Assembly: GCA_029288515.1 (NCBI GenBank)
Contig: JARIHB010000195.1
Location: forward strand, 1-15,245
Source of the DNA: Candidatus Saccharimonadota bacterium
GTDB lineage: Bacteria > Patescibacteriota > Saccharimonadia > Saccharimonadales > UBA4665
DNA length: 15,245 bases
Reading direction: 5' to 3'
Under the pieces are notes generated by a model. It was given only the letters and a program-made list of their open reading frames with translations, did no database searches and had not been told where the DNA came from. Below, piece after piece: positions 12,975 through 15,245 of this stretch. The position numbers and the translations under genes are program-made. How positions within the stretch are numbered: position 1 is the stretch's first letter; each line of letters begins with the position of its first letter.

Positions 12975-13715
12975 ATGACCGAAAGAACACCCGATCTTAC
13001 TGAATTTACCCCCGAGCAACGCGAGGCGCTGAGAGCCGGCGGTGCGTTTGCCGAGCAGTTGCGAGATATAACAGCTGCCCACTACCCCGAAGGCTTCAAC
13101 CCCTATGCGGCCGACCTGAACGCCGAAGCAGCGTCTGTAGGTATCGAATTGGATCCACTGCGTGCTGCGACGCACTTCCTTGGCCGCGCGGTAGCCGTAA
13201 CCGTTACCGAGGGCGTACCACCCGACGTCTGGATTATGAATACACGTTACGGCGACCCGCTAGTACGCCCCTTCGGCGAGGTATACCCCACTTCTTTCCC
13301 AGACGACTTCTATGCCCCTTACCGCGGGCTGCCCGTCGACTTCATGGGTATCATTAGCCATGGCACCGCCGGCACCCGTGTGAATGACCAGTTTAGAGTA
13401 TATGTTGTTGAGCAGCCCGACAACCCCGAGACCCATCACACCGGCGTTGTGGTGGCCATGCATATGGCGGCATTAGGGCGTGAAGACCGCACACCGCCCG
13501 GCTCTTCGGTTGCAGAAATGGCAGCCATTACCCAGCAACGCGTCTTATCACATGTTGCAGAGCATGAACCCGACGACGAGCACACCGCAGGCCCGCTTGT
13601 TGCAAAACATCTCTACGCGCCCCTCAACCAGCCCGTTATTCTCGCCGCCCGCGACACAAACACCCTGGCCGCCGCCCTCCGCTCCGCAGCCGAACGCGGC
13701 GAAGATATCCTATAG
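12975..13715 (+). CDS. Paralogue 3 of a tandem three-gene family, unknown function
   Basis: The 246-aa product is the longest copy. It begins MTERTPDLTEFTPEQ and has the helix EFTPEQREALRAGGAFAEQL (about 10-29), RGLPVDFMGIIS, FRVYVVEQPDNP, HTGVVVAMHMAAL and the final helix NTLAAALRSAAERGEDIL. Extra length comes from an insertion before the last helix (about 175-225). AGGAGG lies 4 nt before the ATG and fixes the start. It is more Ala/Pro-rich than its siblings. No terminator hairpin is clear in the 35 bp before the convergent KAP gene. Function unknown; the family may act as a hetero-oligomer, which is inference only. Confidence 0.8.
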   Translation: MTERTPDLTEFTPEQREALRAGGAFAEQLRDITAAHYPEGFNPYAADLNAEAASVGIELDPLRAATHFLGRAVAVTVTEGVPPDVWIMNTRYGDPLVRPFGEVYPTSFPDDFYAPYRGLPVDFMGIISHGTAGTRVNDQFRVYVVEQPDNPETHHTGVVVAMHMAALGREDRTPPGSSVAEMAAITQQRVLSHVAEHEPDDEHTAGPLVAKHLYAPLNQPVILAARDTNTLAAALRSAAERGEDIL

Positions 13716-13750
13716 CACTAACTCGTAACATGCATGCTTTTTGATACTGC

Positions 13751-14971
13751 TTAGTAATCAAAATAAAAACTATGGATAGAGGCCTGGTCGCGGCCCGTGC
13801 CGATCTGCCTACCGAACCACGGCTGGCAACTCCGCCTCCCGTTCATGGGAAGATTCGTTCGTTCGTCAAATGCAAAAGAAAGAACTTCAGATGCATCGAT
13901 TCTGTCCAGCCGCTCACTATGCGCTATCGCCGCCATGAGTCGCGCAAACGGCTCGCCCCTGATACGCCGGGCAGCAACGAACTCCTGGAAGTACTTCGTG
14001 TGAGCTCCTGCGCTATCGTCATACAGCAGACGGCTGGCCTCGATCGCTATCGCTACCCGCGCGTCAGGCTTCAGGCCATCAGCCTCCATACTTTCATACT
14101 TGCTATTCGCCGTTCTTAAAATATATTTCAGCTTACGCGGTGACATTTGGTCTCTAAAATGCAAAAACAACATTTTACAAAACTGAATAACCTGCAGCTT
14201 GGCCATTTCGTCAAGTATGTTACCCTCAAGCAAATCGTAAACATACCCATCTAAAACGGGTACGGGCGTACGGAAGTACTCGGTGATGTCAGTGCATTTC
14301 AAATACGAGTCTATAGAAGCGTCAAATTTATCCTCGGCCACCGGCACTACGCATTTAATAGCAATATCCCGGCCTTCTAGAGAGCTAAGGTACGCCTTCA
14401 GCGTCTCCAAAAAGAAAATCCCTGCTTCACCCGACCTATCTATATCTTCAAGAATAATAGTAGCTTCTTTGCTTTGTAGCTTTTCTTCTATTAAGCTCGT
14501 TAATATTTTCTGTAGCTGATATGTTCTTGTCGCTGGTGACGTTTGCAGAAAATGCTCAAGGGTACCAATAACAGCCGCGCCGGGCATCAGCATATTCAAA
14601 CCCTGGCTGGCGGCTTTTAAGAGGGTTTTCTTATCGTCATTCTGGCGGCCGTCAATATTTTTTTCAACACGGTTAAATGTCCGTTCGTCAAATTGTCTGG
14701 CAAGCTCTAAAACAAAATTCTCCCATAGATCCTTGCGCTCAGGATACTTCCAGGCATCGAACTCAAACCAAATTTTATCCGCTGTTCTAGGTCTTAGCTG
14801 ATGCAGCGCCGTGCTCTTCCCTGAACCATAGGGACCAACCACGCATATAATCGAAAAGTTAGGCGCTTGAGCAATAAGGTTATGGAGCTTCTTTACCGCA
14901 AACGAATAATCAAACTTGTCTTCAACGCGATGAGTCTCGCTCAGGAGCTTCTCAAACTTTATAAAACCCAT
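13751..14971 (-). CDS. KAP-family P-loop NTPase
   Basis: The 406-aa product shows the KAP (Kidins220/ARMS-PifA) NTPase layout. Walker A is GPYGSGKST (46-54), the KAP-typical FEFDAWKYPE strand at 69-78 follows, and Walker B is TIILEDIDRS (171-180). A sensor-like strand IAIKCVVPVAEDKF (203-216) and a helical C-terminal region (about 225-370) come next. KAP proteins are ATPases found sporadically in bacteria; PifA of plasmid F causes abortive phage exclusion, and others are linked to defence. Here no transmembrane insertion between Walker A and B is evident, although LLKAASQGLNMLMPGAAVIGTLEHFL (about 117-142) is mildly hydrophobic. The gene looks more AT-rich than its neighbours, which may indicate transfer. 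It lies 12 bp after the glycyl-tRNA synthetase stop on the same strand and has only a weak Shine-Dalgarno. Confidence 0.85.
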   Translation of the reverse strand: MGFIKFEKLLSETHRVEDKFDYSFAVKKLHNLIAQAPNFSIICVVGPYGSGKSTALHQLRPRTADKIWFEFDAWKYPERKDLWENFVLELARQFDERTFNRVEKNIDGRQNDDKKTLLKAASQGLNMLMPGAAVIGTLEHFLQTSPATRTYQLQKILTSLIEEKLQSKEATIILEDIDRSGEAGIFFLETLKAYLSSLEGRDIAIKCVVPVAEDKFDASIDSYLKCTDITEYFRTPVPVLDGYVYDLLEGNILDEMAKLQVIQFCKMLFLHFRDQMSPRKLKYILRTANSKYESMEADGLKPDARVAIAIEASRLLYDDSAGAHTKYFQEFVAARRIRGEPFARLMAAIAHSERLDRIDASEVLSFAFDERTNLPMNGRRSCQPWFGRQIGTGRDQASIHSFYFDY

Positions 14972-14983
14972 AACGGTGTATAC

Positions 14984-15245
14984 CTATAATGCCTGAACGA
15001 CATCGTCTAGTTTGACGCGCTTCTGCTCGGCAGTGTCCCGGTCGCGCACGGTAACTGTGCCATCTTCCAGCGTTTGGAAATCAATCACAATACAGGCTGG
15101 CGTTCCGATTTCATCCTGCCGGCGGTAGCGTTTGCCGATGTTGCCGTTGTCGTCCCACATGACATTGCCGAATTCTTTTTTGAGCTGGGCGTAAACCTCG
15201 CGCGCCTTCTCGACCAGTTCTGGCTTGTTCTTAAGGAGCGGGCTG
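14984..15245 (-). CDS. glyS: Glycyl-tRNA synthetase, C-terminal fragment at window edge
   Basis: Partial: the gene enters from the right edge, and only the last 87 codons before the TAG at 14984-14986 are present. The translation ends with EFGNVMWDDNGNIGKRYR, RQDEIGTPACIVIDFQTLED and GTVTVRDRDTAEQKRVKL, which is the hallmark anticodon-binding C-terminus of the single-chain, dimeric (alpha2) class II glycyl-tRNA synthetase (often named glyQS or glyS). It charges tRNA-Gly. The fragment is too short for the track of full ORFs but unmistakable. The KAP NTPase gene follows 12 bp later, so they are probably co-transcribed. Confidence 0.93.
   Translation of the reverse strand, partial: SPLLKNKPELVEKAREVYAQLKKEFGNVMWDDNGNIGKRYRRQDEIGTPACIVIDFQTLEDGTVTVRDRDTAEQKRVKLDDVVQAL

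Noticed and set aside
13716..13750. Terminator between paralogue 3 and the KAP gene
   Set aside because: CATGCATG followed by T's is only a short self-complementary sequence without room for a hairpin loop.

Overview
The window reads as a compact bacterial chromosome segment of moderate GC, most likely from a Patescibacteria/CPR lineage such as Candidatus Saccharibacteria (TM7). This placement is an inference. It rests on the many lineage-type hypothetical proteins, very short intergenic gaps, overlapping gene ends, TGA used as a normal stop (which argues against the Gly-recoded SR1/Gracilibacteria), and a mixture of Shine-Dalgarno-led and apparently leaderless genes. No rRNA, tRNA, insertion sequence, phage or CRISPR array was seen.

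Left part (1-2680). A short mraZ (130-495, minus) is preceded by four 10-bp-phased GTGGGTA boxes that overlap its promoter, the classic MraZ autoregulatory operator. Next to it are three same-direction DnaA boxes (645-708) and two hairpins. Then come a small single-pass membrane protein (740-1003, minus) and an unrecognised 262-aa protein (1063-1851, minus), which is divergent from radC (2007-2678, plus).

Middle part (2690-9810). It holds an unrecognised helical protein (2794-3768, plus). Facing it is a translationally coupled pair on the minus strand: a nucleoside 2-deoxyribosyltransferase-like protein (4102-4572) and a PH-like domain protein (3725-4105). Two small plus-strand genes (4689-5138 and 5215-5514) have near-consensus promoters placed almost on the ATG and share an N-terminal signature (M-x-Y-x-G-R-H ... 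E-T-A-Y). A multi-pass membrane protein (5500-6108, minus) is divergent from a TrmB-family regulator (6207-6986, plus), with GGACA repeats between them. On the minus strand follow a PIF1-like helicase with a C-terminal HRDC domain (6973-8535), a DUF4868 (KwaB-like) protein (8645-9748) and RNase HI (9811-10236), the last with a clear intrinsic terminator.

Right part (10240-15245). A membrane-anchored secreted protein (10309-11061, plus) faces an unrecognised 190-aa protein (11051-11623, minus). An operon of three tandem diverged paralogues (11735-12385, 12378-12965, 12975-13715, plus) follows, headed by an 8-bp perfect palindrome. On the minus strand at the right edge are a KAP-family P-loop NTPase (13751-14971) and, 12 bp upstream of it, the C-terminal end of glycyl-tRNA synthetase, which runs off the window.

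The most notable items are the three-paralogue operon, the leaderless GRH-signature pair, the mraZ operator beside DnaA boxes, and the DUF4868 protein encoded between a PIF1 helicase and RNase HI. Four convergent gene pairs overlap at their 3' ends, so genome compaction is a consistent theme.
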